The translations under genes and the position numbers were made by a program. The notes below the pieces were generated by a model that was not told where the DNA came from, searched no databases, and worked only from the letters and a program-made list of their open reading frames with translations. A stretch of DNA of 64,000 bases from Vespa crabro (taxonomy: Eukaryota > Arthropoda > Insecta > Hymenoptera > Vespidae), in assembly GCF_910589235.1 (NCBI RefSeq), contig NC_060961.1, positions 1,817,501 through 1,881,500 of the forward strand, written 5' to 3'. Positions 14,241-27,018 of this stretch are shown here, piece after piece. How positions within the stretch are numbered: position 1 is the first letter of the stretch; each line of letters opens with the position of its first letter.

Positions 14241-14680
14241 TTTGGAGGATGACGGGAGCGTCATCAACGGGTCCTCGCAATATAAGCAATTAAGTTCGTA
14301 ATTATATGAAACCACACATGCCGGTGGGCGCGACTGCCACAAATTCATTCGACACGGACCACAAAGCAAATCACTGTCATCCGGTTTCGCGCGGAGCCAA
14401 CGTGTTCTATGATAGTATAGAACCTCGGCATGTCAACTGTCATCGAAAAATCTGCCATCCTGTATACGATGGCGAATGACGTTTCGCCATAGTTAGGATA
14501 CCATGTCTACGAGTATACGAGTTACCATCGCTAACATGATATTACATAGCATCGTGACATTTTATCAAAAATTTCTCTTTTAGAGCTAGAAGCATCGAAA
14601 AGGACAACCCGATGGCAACTCGATGACACGTTTGTCATCGCTTTTCCAAATCTACTGATATCCATCGAATCGTAGCTTTC
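14241..14680. other. Low-repeat island with hairpins and recurring GTCATC
   Basis: This stretch is free of microsatellites, more balanced in base composition than its surroundings, and rich in short inverted repeats. Perfect arms are at 14248-14254/14259-14265 (GATGACG, 4-nt loop), 14404-14410/14417-14423 (GTTCTAT, 6-nt loop), 14469-14476/14483-14490 (ATGGCGAA, 6-nt loop TGACGT) and 14621-14627/14634-14640 (CGATGAC, 6-nt loop). The hexamer GTCATC or its complement GATGAC occurs at 14248, 14260, 14376, 14439, 14622 and 14634. No open frame of note crosses it. It could be a cis-regulatory module or a structured RNA element; its function is unknown. Confidence 0.45.
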
Positions 14681-14872
14681 ATTGGTCTACTTCATCGTTT
14701 TTAGATCATTCATTCAATGTTGTTCAATCGCTTTCTTTACCCGTTTAAATGAACAACTGGAAATAAATGTTTGTCCCGCGAAAATAGTGAAACAAGCGAC
14801 AGCAAAGAATTCTCTTCTCTTATTCTCTTTCTCCCTCTCTCTCTCCCCCTCTATCTCTCTCTCTTCCTCTCT

Positions 14873-14915
<43 letters not shown>

Positions 14916-15297
14916 AGACCACGAAACTCGTATTTTCTTTGTTCTCTCTGTGTAGTATAGATCGTTGGACGGTGTTGAACGTTATCGACAGTAGTTATCG
15001 ATTTTTTGTCGAGATCGATAATACCTTATCCTTCTAGAAGCTATTGGTTTGTGTTCGTGGCTTCGACGAGCGACGACGATTCAATTCGATTCTTGGATTA
15101 TTCGATTCGTCGTCGTTGGTCGTGCACAGTTTAAAGTCGTAAATCCTTCTTCGCTACTATATGAGATATTGTTTCTCGAGGATATAAACGAAGAGGATAA
15201 TAATAAACACAATGTCCATCCTAGCGAAGCGTTCTCTTCGCTAACGCTTTCACCATCATCGTACTACCGAAGAAAATAACTGACTGAGTTACGTACA

Positions 15298-15347
15298 GCA
15301 CACATACACATACACACACACACATACACATGCACGCACGCAAACAC

Positions 15348-15385
<38 letters not shown>
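15298..15385. repeat. Compound AC and TA tract
   Basis: AC/CATA units from about 15298 to 15347 run into a pure TA array to 15385. Confidence 0.9.
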
Positions 15386-15389
<4 letters not shown>

Positions 15390-15698
15390 ACACATACGCA
15401 CAGATACATTGGAATGGTCGTCGGAATTCTAGTAATCCTCTCCGCATGCTTTTCTTCACGTTCCACGGAGGAACTATTTGCGTTGTTGAAACGAGCACTG
15501 GAAAGGCCGAGTTCCAGGAATATATTTGCTCTAATCGTACCAACAGCGCCGGAATGTAATTTTCTTCACTGTGTACAAACACTCGGCCATCGTCGTTCGT
15601 TCGCACTTCCATCGAACGTCCGATTTGTATGAGACATCTATGTATGTACACCAGTTACATGTCGGTACGCTTTACTCCTCTTCTCCTCTCATCTCTCT

Positions 15699-15732
<34 letters not shown>

Positions 15733-16338
15733 ATCTTTCTCATCTCTCTTTCTCTTTTTCGCACGCTTTCGTGCTCTCAGCGCGTCCGCAAATCGACTTT
15801 CAATCACAAACCACCGGATGAAATCCCAATCGAAAAATCGAATTATCCTGGCAACGTATCTGCAGTAATATCCTATTTATATAGATATATATGTACATAT
15901 ATATATATATATACATATGCATGCACACGCATACACACGTCTCAAGCAGTTAATATATTTTCTAATATGCCAGCCAATCTTCTTGGTGTCATTTGCAGAA
16001 GATTTTTCCTTTATTTTTCCTTTATTTTTTGTTTCTTTTTTGATTCTTTTCATGAAAAAAAAAGGGAAAATTAAGAGAAGAAAAATTAAAAATCAATATC
16101 CAAAAAAAGAAAAAAAGAAGAACAAAAGAAGAAAATCATCCGTAACCGTAAAAGTCGGAGTAATCACGGGAGGGGGGGTCGGTAAAAAAAAAAGGGACGA
16201 CGACGTGGAAAGGGGAAGAAAAGGTATGACGGGGAAAGACGATACATTGCAAATAGAATTTCTCGGATGGCTCTTTCACGGTAAATAGACTTATCTGTTT
16301 GTGGTATGAGAAAGTGAGAGGCACAGTGAGAAAGAAAG

Positions 16339-16343
<5 letters not shown>

Positions 16344-16372
<29 letters not shown>
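16344..16372. repeat. GATA tetranucleotide array
   Basis: About seven GATA units followed by a GA tract to about 16418. Confidence 0.9.
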
Positions 16373-16373
<1 letters not shown>

Positions 16374-17030
16374 GAGAGAGATAGAGAGAGAAAGAGAGAA
16401 AGAGAGAAAGAGAGAGAAACGGTCTGTTCGTGATAGGCAAGAATGCGGTCGTTATGACGGTGCTTTGATATAGTCAACTATCAACCCTCCTCCTCCTCCT
16501 CCTCCTTCTTCTTCTCTACCATCAACCCCTCTCCCTCTCATCCTTCTCCCACCCCCCTGCCCCTTCCCACCCTTCGGTAGCAGATGCGTAAACGAGATAG
16601 AAGCTTACAAAAGGCACACGCTGGATAGGAGATGCCAGCCAGCGGCACGGATGTTCTTTCTCGTTTCTTTCGCAAACTTTAAAAGCGTAATTGAACCGTC
16701 ACTGGCCGTTCCCTGCTATCTTCCATCGTATATCTATCTAAGAATACATACTGAGCTCATTTATTTTCGTTATTGCTTTCTTATCGATTCGAACGATTTA
16801 TCATTTCTTTTCTTAACAATTCAAGTTTCTCCCTTATTTTATTTCCTTTCTTAATTTCTTTTTTTTTTTTTTTCTTATTCCTCCTTTCCTTATTCTCTTT
16901 ACTTTTTCTTTTGTTTTTTTCCTGTTTTTTGTTTCTGTCTTTTTTTTTGTTTTGCTTTTTTTTTTTTTTTTTGGTTTTTTCCCCTCCCCCAACAAATTTC
17001 TACCAACCCGCAGAGCAAAGAGAATAGACA

Positions 17031-17290
17031 TTAAATCGTTACGCGAGTTACGTCAACAGTATCGTTTAACCGAGCCCCTTGTTTGGTCGTACCCGATGCT
17101 GCGCGTCGAGTACTGTCATTCATGAATTATTCAAGAGCAATATGAGTGGCACTTAATCGCGCACAATATACCCGCGTGGTGAAAGTAGTATCGAGCAATT
17201 ATATTTAAATTTCAAGCACGGCACGTTCGTGACGACTTAAACTCGCAGGGATTACCCCAGCGGTGTCTTTTGAACAACGATCACGTTGCT
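17031..17290. other. Low-repeat island, possible cis-regulatory module
   Basis: About 260 bases without simple repeats, flanked by poly-T and purine tracts. It carries short AT-core motifs of the kind homeodomain factors bind, including CACTTAA near 17150 (an NK-2-type core) and CAATTA near 17195. No long open frame or splice signal is evident. Calling it regulatory is an inference from composition only. Confidence 0.3.
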
Positions 17291-17512
17291 TGATTAAAAA
17301 AGGAAAAGGAAGAGGAAAAGAAAAAGAAAAGAAAAAAAAGGCAAGAGGAAGGAAACGAAAAAAGCCAAGGACAATGTAATCGATCTAGGAATGAATGAAT
17401 GAATGAATGAATGAATGGAAAAAAGAAAAAAAAAAGAAGAAAAAAGAAATTATTCCCCTATCAGAAGGATTATAATAATCCACCGTTCGGATTGGTCTCG
17501 AAACGACTTAGT

Positions 17513-17543
<31 letters not shown>

Positions 17544-17777
17544 AAAGTCAGAGAATTCTGATGCTATTAGTTTCCGGATCGACGAACTTATCCAAAACTG
17601 AGAACGAAAAGCAGTAGTATAGGGGCGCATGCACCGAAGATCGATTTTGCGGAAGCCGTCGGAGTTTGAAAGGGCTGGCCCGACGTCTAGTCGGGTTCAC
17701 AGATTTTTCAGATCAAAGATCGAATAAGAAGGGAGTTGGAGTCTCCCTTCGGTTTGTCGAATTCGTTGATGTATGCG

Positions 17778-17824
<47 letters not shown>

Positions 17825-17874
17825 TTGTGTCTGTATTACGCGTGAGCAGTATAGCTGGTGATGTGGCCGAATAG

Positions 17875-17915
<41 letters not shown>

Positions 17916-18040
17916 TCGAGGGTCGATTTTACACGGACAACCTACAATCTCTATGCATGAGGCTCACTGGCACTACAGCTTCCTAAGTACACAGAATACG
18001 TATTTGCATTTCGGTCTTTGTACCGGTGTGTCCCTGTTAG

Positions 18041-18089
<49 letters not shown>

Positions 18090-18190
18090 CTCCTATACTC
18101 ACCATCCCCTCTTTCGTCTATCTCTGTCTTCTCCCTTTCCACATCTCATCCTTCTCGCTCTACCACCCCTTAGCAAAGTTCCACCAGTAG
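17291..18190. other. Non-coding, AATG, TA/TG, GA and CT repeats
   Basis: Holds AATG tetranucleotides (17390-17417), a CT run (about 17514-17540), a TA run passing directly into a TG run (17784-17824), a GA run (17879-17911) and a CT run (18045-18085). Sequence between the repeats shows no coding potential that I recognise. Confidence 0.55.
17390..17417. repeat. AATG tetranucleotide array
   Basis: Seven AATG units in perfect tandem. Confidence 0.9.
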
Positions 18191-19480
18191 CCTGACTATA
18201 TGGTAGGTAGACGGACCCACTTGCATCGTGCTAACCGCACTGCGGTCTCTTTCTAAGCCCTCGAACTACCCTCCAAGTCAGTATTTATAAAGCAGGGATT
18301 ATATCGTCGTTAAAGTATCTGAACTCGAGACTAATAGCCGTATTTCTCTACCTTTCTCTTTTGTAAGATCTTACGAAGTAGCTGTACAATACATGTTGAC
18401 CGATGAAATAATATTATATTATATTGTAATTATCAATAACGATTATTATTAATAACATTATCGACGATTAATTTATTAAACTCGTTCAATTGTATCGTTA
18501 ATATTTATATTGATTAAATTAATCTTTTAATTTTTTATTAATTAATTTCTTTATCTTCTTTTATCATTTTGATCATCGGACCATTTAAAACTGTAAGATG
18601 TTAATTTTATTTTATCGCGAGGACATTCCTCGATTTAACCGGAGTCCTCTTACGTTTAAGATAATAGGTTGAAAATTTTCGAAGGATAATTCTAAACTCG
18701 AAGATAAATCAAAGTTAAAATAGTTGAGCTTCTTAAAGGTTTCACTGGGTCGCTTAGTACTTCTTCGAAGTTTGCCAAATTAATCACTGGTACAGACTTT
18801 GGAATCGTACAATGTAGCTCGTTTTATTTCATACATTTTTCTTAGATGATAAAAGCGATTCTTCTCTTTTCCTTTACTTTTTATTTTTCTATTTTTCTTG
18901 TTTTTCTTTTTCTTCCTTTTCGATAATTGAGATCCATTTTTGATCGAATCAGAACAATATCCTAATGTTCCTATCTTTAAAATCGAACGCGATCCTCAAA
19001 TGTTATTTTCGATCTCCCTGTAGAATTCTATGCTTTTCTAGTATTCGTTGCGTACACATATAAATTTCGAATTTAATCATCCTTAAAGCACTCTAAGCTT
19101 TACGACTTTCGCTGTCTCGTACAACTTTCAAGATAGTAGAGATAAGTTAGTACTTAAACTGTCATAGATATATTATCGGCAGGTACGAAGCCTATCTAAT
19201 GCTGTTTTATTTTATTCTTTTATTCGAATAAAAAAGGTTCCTCTTAATTTTCTATCCATGGAACGTTACGAATTGATAAATACTTGATAAATGATTTTTT
19301 TACAAGAAGGAAAAGATAAAAGAATTAATTGATTGTTATCGTCAAAATTTACTAGAGATTTCATAATTAATAATTCGCAAAACAGAAAGGTAAAGGAGCC
19401 GAGTTTTTACACGGGAAAATCTTTTCTTTCACTTCCATTCCGTTCTTTCATCTTTCACTTACAATTAATCTCACCCGGTC
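18191..19480. other. Low-repeat AT-rich island
   Basis: About 1.3 kb almost free of microsatellites, which is unusual for this window. It is AT-rich, most strongly at 18400-18560. Stop codons are frequent in all frames and no splice-bounded exon is apparent. It may be ordinary intron or intergenic DNA spared by repeat expansion, or conserved non-coding sequence. Confidence 0.4.
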
Positions 19481-19509
19481 CATCGTACTTGGAGCGAGAG
19501 AGAGAGAAC

Positions 19510-19544
<35 letters not shown>

Positions 19545-20791
19545 TGGAGTCTCTTATTAATTTCATTTCATTTTCAGAGGAATGTTCATTTTACCGCGGC
19601 GATTTGCCTCTGGAAATTCGTAGTAAATTTTTAAATACGTCTCACGGGACGAGGAAACGAGCCGGCATTTCCCTCCCCCCCTGTCGCCCCGCCACCAATC
19701 CTTTCCACGTCGTACGTAGCATTAAGTACGTAGGGCATTTCGCATTTCAAACCGCTCTTCCTTTCTCTGAGTCATTGAAAGTTGAAAAACGAGTTTTGTG
19801 TTCCATCGTTTCTCGTTTTCGCAGAATGCTTTTCCAATTTCATTTCCCACATCCCTTAAACTTTCTCACGTCGGTCATAATTTTTCCATCAAATTTCAAC
19901 TCTTTGTCGAACATATTGTGGAATATCAAAGGACATATATATATATATATATATATAATACTGTTATAATATTGATAAATAAAAAAATTTTTCTCGTAAA
20001 ATTATTTAAGTAATCTTCAGAAAAGATCATAGCTAATACATACGTAGTTACTTTATTTTGCGATTGAGATATAATCAAGTTTATATAACATGATATCTCA
20101 TAAATTTCCGTAACGGAGCAATTCAAATTGATCGATATGATCGGCGAATATATTAATGCGAAATAAATAAAATATGTTTGTGGATTGATTGAAAAAGAAA
20201 GAAAAAGAAAAAGAGCCAACGAACAAACAAACAAACGAACAAACAAACAAATAAAAAAAGAAAGAAAGAAAAGAGGGAAACGTGAGAGGAGGAAAAGGAA
20301 AAAGGAAAGGAAAAAGAAAAAAATGCTCAATCAGGTATTTTTAAAGGGGTATCAAAGACCGTGCGTTTATTTTGATCTCTCTTTGTCTCTTAGTTTCTTT
20401 TATTTTTTTTTTTTTTATTTTTTTACTTTTTTATTACCAATTTTCGCTATTTAATATGAGAGAGAAAGTTAGAGGAGTATGGAGTTACGTGAACACTGAC
20501 GATGGGGGTTTGAGGTCTTGGTGAGTTCAAAAAGAGAGAGGGGATAGGGAGTAGTACGATGGTAGAGATGAGATCGGATAGCGAGTACAGAGTTATGAAT
20601 TAGTTTCATCGAGTTTTCGAGCGCTGGACGCGGTAGTACGGTACGTATACACGTTCAAGCGGACACAAGTGGATTTAAGCGAGTCCATAGCGTAAAGTTC
20701 ATTGCATTCCTGTCGGCCAAAGGGCTGTGAAAAGGCTAACGAAAATCACCGTTACCACTTCGTCCTTCTCTTTGGTTTTCTTTTTTCTCTG

Positions 20792-20830
<39 letters not shown>

Positions 20831-22200
20831 TCTCTTTCTTCCTTTTCCCCCCATCCCATCCTCTTCTATCCCTCAGTTTTTTACGTCACACGATGCATTC
20901 GTGCGGTAGTCGTAGTAGTTCTCGTTGTCGTTTCCTTTTTTTATTTCTTTTTCTACGCTACCTTTCGCTATTTTTCGTTTTTTCTTTTCCTTTCCGTTCC
21001 TTTTTTCATGTTTTTCATTTTTTTTTCTTTTTTTTTTTTTTAAATTTATTTATTTATTTGTACCGAAACGGTGTGGCTTTACTTCGATAAAGTATGATTA
21101 AATTGGAAGAGAAAGAGAGAAATTAATATTTTTCGTAAAAAAAAAAGACAATATACGGTGGAATACATTTTTCCTATATTATCGAATGACCTTTTCTTTT
21201 GTCTCTCTCTCTCTCTCTCTTTTTTTCTTTTTCTTTTTTTTTTTTTTTTCCATTAAGAAAAATCAACAACACATAAATTGCTCGAGGGAAAATTCATCCG
21301 GAGGTAGTGCGGTAATAATCATTCGTGAAATCATTGGAAGTTTCATCATAGGAAAGTCTTGTCGGTCGGCGGGGATTGTCGTTTCGATCGTAAGTTATAA
21401 CAATAGGCTCTCAGCTCTGAGGCACGTCGACGGATTCACGAATGTTCCCATGAAAACGAGACGATAAGCCGCTCAACTAGAAATTATATTGATCGGGGAG
21501 ACAAGATAATGAACGGCTAATCGTACAGGCACTCCCCGATATGAAATAATTAACGGCCAATCGGGGTGTTCGCGTTGAACGCTCGACGCTGACGCAAGCT
21601 ATTACGTCGGGCAAATTCTCTGCTTATCGGAAATATAATATAGTTGGTGTAACTGAAAATTTTCGAAGAGAGAGAGAGAAAGAGAGAGAGAGAGGGAGAG
21701 AGAGAGAGAGAGAGACAAAAAATGAAATGTCTCCCGATGATAGGACGTTTATCTTTTATCTTCAATTTTGCCATGACCAATACCGATGACCGTTCGTGTT
21801 ATCCTCGGGTATATTTCAATTTTTTTTTTTTTTTTTTCACACTGGTTTTCTCTCACCCTTCTTTTTTCTTTCTTTTTCTGGTTTTTCTTCTCTCTTTTTT
21901 CTCTTTTTTCTTTCTCTTTTTTTTTCTTTTTTTTTCTCCTTTCTTCTCTTTCTTTTCTTTTTTCGTTTGATTTTTTTCTTTCTTTCTTTCTATTAATAAG
22001 GAAAAAATTTGCAAAACAATTTTGCGAAAGAGAAAGAAATATCGAAGTAAGCGCTTGCTCAAATAATCTTGCAAAAGAATGTTATTTAAAAATCCTTATT
22101 TAGATCGATTTTTCTTTTTCCTTCTTTCTTATTTATTTATTTTCTTTTTTTTTCTCTTTTTTCCTTCTTTTTTTTTTCGACCGAAATAATGACGTAAACG
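19481..22200. other. Non-coding, GA/CT and poly-T tracts
   Basis: Contains GA runs (about 19517-19545 and 21668-21715), a TA run (about 19936-19957), AAAC-type repeats (20219-20252), CT runs (about 20800-20820, 21200-21222) and T-rich sequence (20931-21050, 21817-21980). A stretch of ordinary complexity at about 20460-20760 has no recognised exon. No gene is seen. Confidence 0.55.
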
Positions 22201-24110
22201 GACAGGTGAAAATGTCGAAAATATGGGATGCACTTATCCGAAACCTGTTATTGCTTCTCGCTGTATACGTTACGTACAACGTAACGTCAATTCCACTTGG
22301 GTCTTTTCCGATAGAAAAGCACTCTCGATAGTAGAAGTACCGTTCCTTCGTTGTTCTTTGTTTGATTCTTTCGTCCGTTTCTGTAGGACGATAAATAACC
22401 TTTTCCCAAGGAGTTTCCGTTTCTGTGTCGGTCTCTTAATCCAATCGGAAAAGGGTGGAAAGAAACATGGCCATCCGCTTGCCATCGACTGCAACGGAAA
22501 TGTGACCTTCTCGAGACTCTGAGCTATCGTTATCGTTTCTCGAATGGATCGAAAAGGGACGAGACAGAGAGAGAGAGAGAGAGGGAGGGAGAGAGAGAGA
22601 GACGACAGATGAGAGAGTTAGGCGTCGTTAGGCGATATCGAAATTGAAGCATCGTGGCATGGACTCGTAAAGCTCAGGAATCACAAGTTTGAATCGAACT
22701 GGCTACTAGATCGATGAAAGGAAAGTGGAACTACGAATTTGTTAATAATTTGCCGTAGGAAATAGGAACGATACAAATTTAATGATCGTTACAGAGATTT
22801 AATGTAATCGCTTGGAATTTGCGAACCGTCTTACGTATAGTCGCAAAATTAAATCCCACCATACTCATCCATTTATATTGGGATATATCGTTAAATTTTT
22901 CCGTGTATGCGTCTCGTTATGTGTCAACGTATACACAGTTAAATTCATAATTATAAATTTATAATTATATCTATCAAGGATAAATATACAATCGTTGTCC
23001 TATATAAAATCGTGTAAAAGAATTTGTATACGTGAAATACGACAATTCATTTTGTAAAATATAATATTTGAATATTTATATGTTGCTAAAAGAAAATTGA
23101 TCTGATTATTTTATCGAATATGACGAATGTTTAAATTCTCACTTTTTCGAAACTTTATCGATAAGATATAACGATTTCGAAAGAATGAACATACATAAAT
23201 CTCTTTATTTCACGATAATGAAGTTTTCAAAGTGACCAACTTTTCTTAAGTTTTAACGATCATTTATACGTTTTACATATATTTGATGATTTTACTTCGT
23301 TAACTCGACGTTCTAACGAAACTTCAATAAAAACGTAATTATTTGTAAGATCTGATGAATAACGATTTAACAATGAGATTTAATTAACGATATAAATTCA
23401 TTCTTATTCATATAAACGTAGAAATCGTAGAGATTGTGATTAAAATTTAAGAAAAAAAAAAAAAAAAAAAAAAAAAATTGCTCATTCGAACGTGTTTCCT
23501 TTGTTAGCAAGCTTAAAAAGTAATAAAGCTTTGTTCTTCGTTTGATATAATTTATTTATCGATATTAATTAAAATTTTTTTTATTATTACAGACTATTCA
23601 AAAAAAAAAAAGAAAAAAAAAAGAAAAAACTTACAAAACATAGGTCGAAAGATTAAATTTCTTTCTGAGAGATATAAACATTTTTATATGTGTTAGTGTC
23701 GTGATTGATTTATTGCATACTATCATCGCATGGGATATTTTCTTTATTATTTATAAATCAAGTTTTGAATATTTTCATGGAATTTCTAAAATTTGCATTG
23801 GCAATTAGTCAGTTGTAAACAATTTTATGTCTTTACGTGAAAAAATTTCTTAATCGAAAAGTTCTCTCTCAATGGCCTATTTCAAAATCTTCAACAATGT
23901 CTTCGCAAATCAAACCTATTTCATTCAAAGATGGCTTAAAAACGTAGCGAATTTAGCGAAATCTATCGATTTTCAATTCACTCGAATGTTCTTTTTTTTT
24001 TTATGAGGATATTTAAGAAGAAAAATGAATTCTTCGCCGTTAAATAACATAAAAGAATTACGAATATCTGTAAAACAATTGACCTATCGAACTATGTTTA
24101 CTAAAACTTT
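22201..24110. other. Low-repeat, AT-rich stretch with a short unassigned ORF
   Basis: Mostly ordinary AT-rich sequence apart from a GA block (about 22567-22602) and an A-run (about 23453-23478). An ATG-initiated 99-codon frame at 22223-22522 (+) is not repeat-derived and has several cysteines, but I recognise no domain, signal peptide or splice context. A perfect hairpin lies at 22267-22287 inside it. The frame is probably fortuitous. Confidence 0.4.
22267..22287. repeat. Perfect short inverted repeat
   Basis: Arms ACGTTACGT (22267-22275) and ACGTAACGT (22279-22287) are perfect complements with a 3-base loop (ACA). Confidence 0.85.
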
Positions 24111-24175
24111 TTTCACTCAGTATAATATATTCCATGTACTGTATAAATATTGATTGCTTTTTCTTGAACACCCTA

Positions 24176-24187
<12 letters not shown>

Positions 24188-24239
<52 letters not shown>
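24188..24239. repeat. TA dinucleotide run
   Basis: About 26 TA units, with a second short TA run at 24261-24274. Confidence 0.95.
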
Positions 24240-24246
<7 letters not shown>

Positions 24247-24994
24247 AAGAAATAAAAAAAATATATATATATATGATAAAACATTTGAAAAATTAATTCA
24301 TTCATTTATTCATTCACTAATTCATTCCTTCATTCATTCGGACGAATTGAATCGTTAGGTAATAAAAAAGAAACTATTTTGATAGATAATTGGTTTGATT
24401 TTTCGTGAAAATCGTAGAATATCATCGAGCTTTTGAAGTAAAGCTCTTTGATACCGTAATCAGACCCAATTCCGTCTACAAAACAATACAGCTGCAAACA
24501 CGTTTGGTTTGCAATATGCGTTTCCATGTTTCGTCGTCGCCCATCGAGAGGAGAGAAGAGAAGGAAGAGAAGGATGAGGAGGATGAGGAGGATGGGGAGG
24601 ATGAGGAGGAGAAAGAGGAGGAAGCATCGATGTTGAGTTGGTAGAGGAAGAGAAGAGAAGGAGGATGAAGAGGAAATCGTGCCGAGAGGGGTGTGTTATA
24701 CGATCTATACGTTCCCGTAATTTCATTAGCAATTGAAATTCCTTCGTGACGGTGATGCGAGACAGGTTGCGTGCGACCGATTTCGTTAGGGCCGAGATGA
24801 TTATGTATAATACTTTCTCTCATGTCTAACTTCTTTTACTTATTGTTACGTCAATTTCATTAAGATGTTAATCGGTTTACTCGTTCGAGTTTTCAAATGA
24901 CAAACTACGAGAAACCATCGTTCTTATGTCGTTTCGATGGCTTCGTGTATAGTTGCGTTTCTATATGAACGAAATATATACATAACTACATTTA

Positions 24995-25031
<37 letters not shown>

Positions 25032-25604
25032 CTCTCTCTCGAAAATAACGAGAATTTACGCGATAAAATATCATTATTCTTCGGATTTCATTTGAAATTC
25101 GGAAATTATATTTGAAGTACAAATGAAAAGTTATAATAAGATTTTATCTATTTTCATCGTATAATTATCAATAAGTAATTCTGTATCGTACGATAATTAT
25201 AATCACCCGTAGATAATATTATTTCTTTTCAAGTTATCAAAGATTAACGATTAAAATGTAAATTTGAAAATATGATCACCTTAGGGATCATTTAAAAATT
25301 GAACTGATAATAATGTAATACGTTCATTTAGACAAGCAATTTTCTCTCTCTCTCTCTCTCTCTCTGTCTTTCTAATCAACTATATTACATTTTATATATA
25401 TTTACACATACACACACACACAAATATATATATATATATATATATTTAAATAGAAATTGTTTAATAGTAATCGAATCATCTCAATATCGAAAGAATTCAA
25501 TTAGAACTCTCCATTGAAATTCCTACATACGTAATAGAAGTTGCTAATGTTAAAAAGAATCAGAGATAGATAGATAGATAGATAGACAGATAAATGGATG
25601 GATA

Positions 25605-25653
<49 letters not shown>

Positions 25654-25928
25654 ATAGTAGTTAGAAGGTTCCAACTTGTTACATTGCCGTATGAGTCTCA
25701 ATGTACGGAGAACGCTTCCTAATGAAGTACGACGAATTACTACGAATTAATGGGTATTACGGAATCACGTGACCCAACGTGACCCGACAAATCCCTTATG
25801 GGCTCTCCACTGGAAGGGTCACAGAGCGGAGAGGAGCAAAGTATAATTAGAATAATGCGCTCCGTCTATCCGCTGGTAACGCAAGCGCTTGTACAGCTTC
25901 TTGCGTGTGTGTATGTTGAATGGATGAA

Positions 25929-25990
25929 TGGTTGGTTGGTTGGTTGGTTGGTTGGTTGGTTGGTTGGTTGGTTGGTTGGTTGGTTGGTTG
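25929..25990. repeat. TGGT tetranucleotide array
   Basis: About 15 perfect TGGT units, flanked by GGAT-like units. Repeated GG pairs give weak two-tetrad quadruplex potential on the + strand. Confidence 0.95.
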
Positions 25991-26782
25991 GATGGATGTA
26001 TCCATATATCTATGTATACGAGGAAGATGCATGAAAGCTTTTGATACGAAAGAAATATTAAGATATACATTGATATGTAAGATTTTATGTTAAAGAAAAA
26101 CAACAAAAAAAAAAAAAAGAAAAGAAAGGAAAAAGGAAAGGAAGAAGAAAAGAAATAATAATAACGTTATAACGAAGTAAAATAGTAAGTAATATTTGTA
26201 ATTATTTAAAATTAGAAAATTATAGAATATAAGAGATAAGATATCGGAAAGATTAAGTATAATGATTTTCAAATAAATCGTGAAATATGAAGAGAGACGA
26301 ATAGACGACTCGAAGAGGGGATACCCATTGAAATTATTCGTAATCTTTTGGATGGTGGGAGAGGGAAAGGAGAGAAGAAGAGTAGGAAAAGAAGGATAGT
26401 GGAGACGGGGATGGAGGTTGGGGGGCGGGGGAGTAGGGCTTGTGGCGAAAAAACGGATGAGGTATGGCGGGCAAGCACAGAGCTTCTCAGAGCTCAATGA
26501 CGATTGACTTTGGAAGGAAAAAGATCCTACGATCTTTCTATCCTCTTCTTTCTATTTCTTTCTCTCTATTTCTTTCTCTCTCTATCTCTCTCTTTCTTTT
26601 TCTCTTTTTCTCTTTTCCTTTTTCCTTTCCCTACTCTTCCTCTTTCTTTCTCTGGCACAACGACTGCCAACCCTAGCGGATGCTGCACGCTCGAACAATG
26701 GAAACAATACATTGAAATGAGAAAGTTGGTTTGCATTGTCGGACAAGCGAGGGTGAGAGAGGCCCACGATGCTACACCCCTC

Positions 26783-26878
26783 TACCATCTCCACCACCAG
26801 TACTACCACCATCATCACCACTACTATCACTGCTACCACCTCCACAACCACCACCACCACCACCACTACCATCACCAC
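26783..26878. repeat. CCA/CAC triplet region
   Basis: Imperfect CCA, TCA and CTA triplets, clean CCA near 26851-26865. The - strand translates to poly-valine, the + strand to His, Pro or Thr runs. None is a recognisable protein. Confidence 0.85.
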
Positions 26879-26991
26879 TTTCTCTCTTTCTCTTTCTATT
26901 TTCCTTTTCTTCGTACCTTTCACTTTTTCTATCCTTCGCAAAAAAGAATATATTTATATATATATATATATATATATGTAAAGTGTGTGTC

Positions 26992-27018
26992 TATGTGTGT
27001 GCGCGCGCGCGTGTGCGT
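26992..27018. repeat. TG/CG alternating tract
   Basis: Alternating purine-pyrimidine TGTGTGTG then CGCGCGCGCG then TGTGCG, preceded by a TA run at 26948-26979. It is a classic Z-DNA-prone composition. Confidence 0.9.

Larger units (their letters stand above)
14690..17030. other. Non-coding, TA/CA/GATA repeats
   Basis: Contains a TA run (14878-14911), an inverted repeat with 9-nt arms (15071-15079/15107-15115, CGACGACGA and complement), a compound AC then TA tract (about 15298-15385), a CT block (about 15690-15735), GATA repeats (16344-16372) followed by GA, CTC triplets (about 16486-16505), and poly-T-rich sequence to about 16980. No gene is recognised. Confidence 0.55.

Noticed and set aside
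22223..22522. 99-codon ATG frame
   Set aside because: It is not repeat-derived, but has no recognisable family, signal peptide or splice context. Kept only as a note.
25929..25990. TGGT array as telomere-like sequence
   Set aside because: The usual insect telomere unit is TTAGG; this is a simple internal tetranucleotide array.
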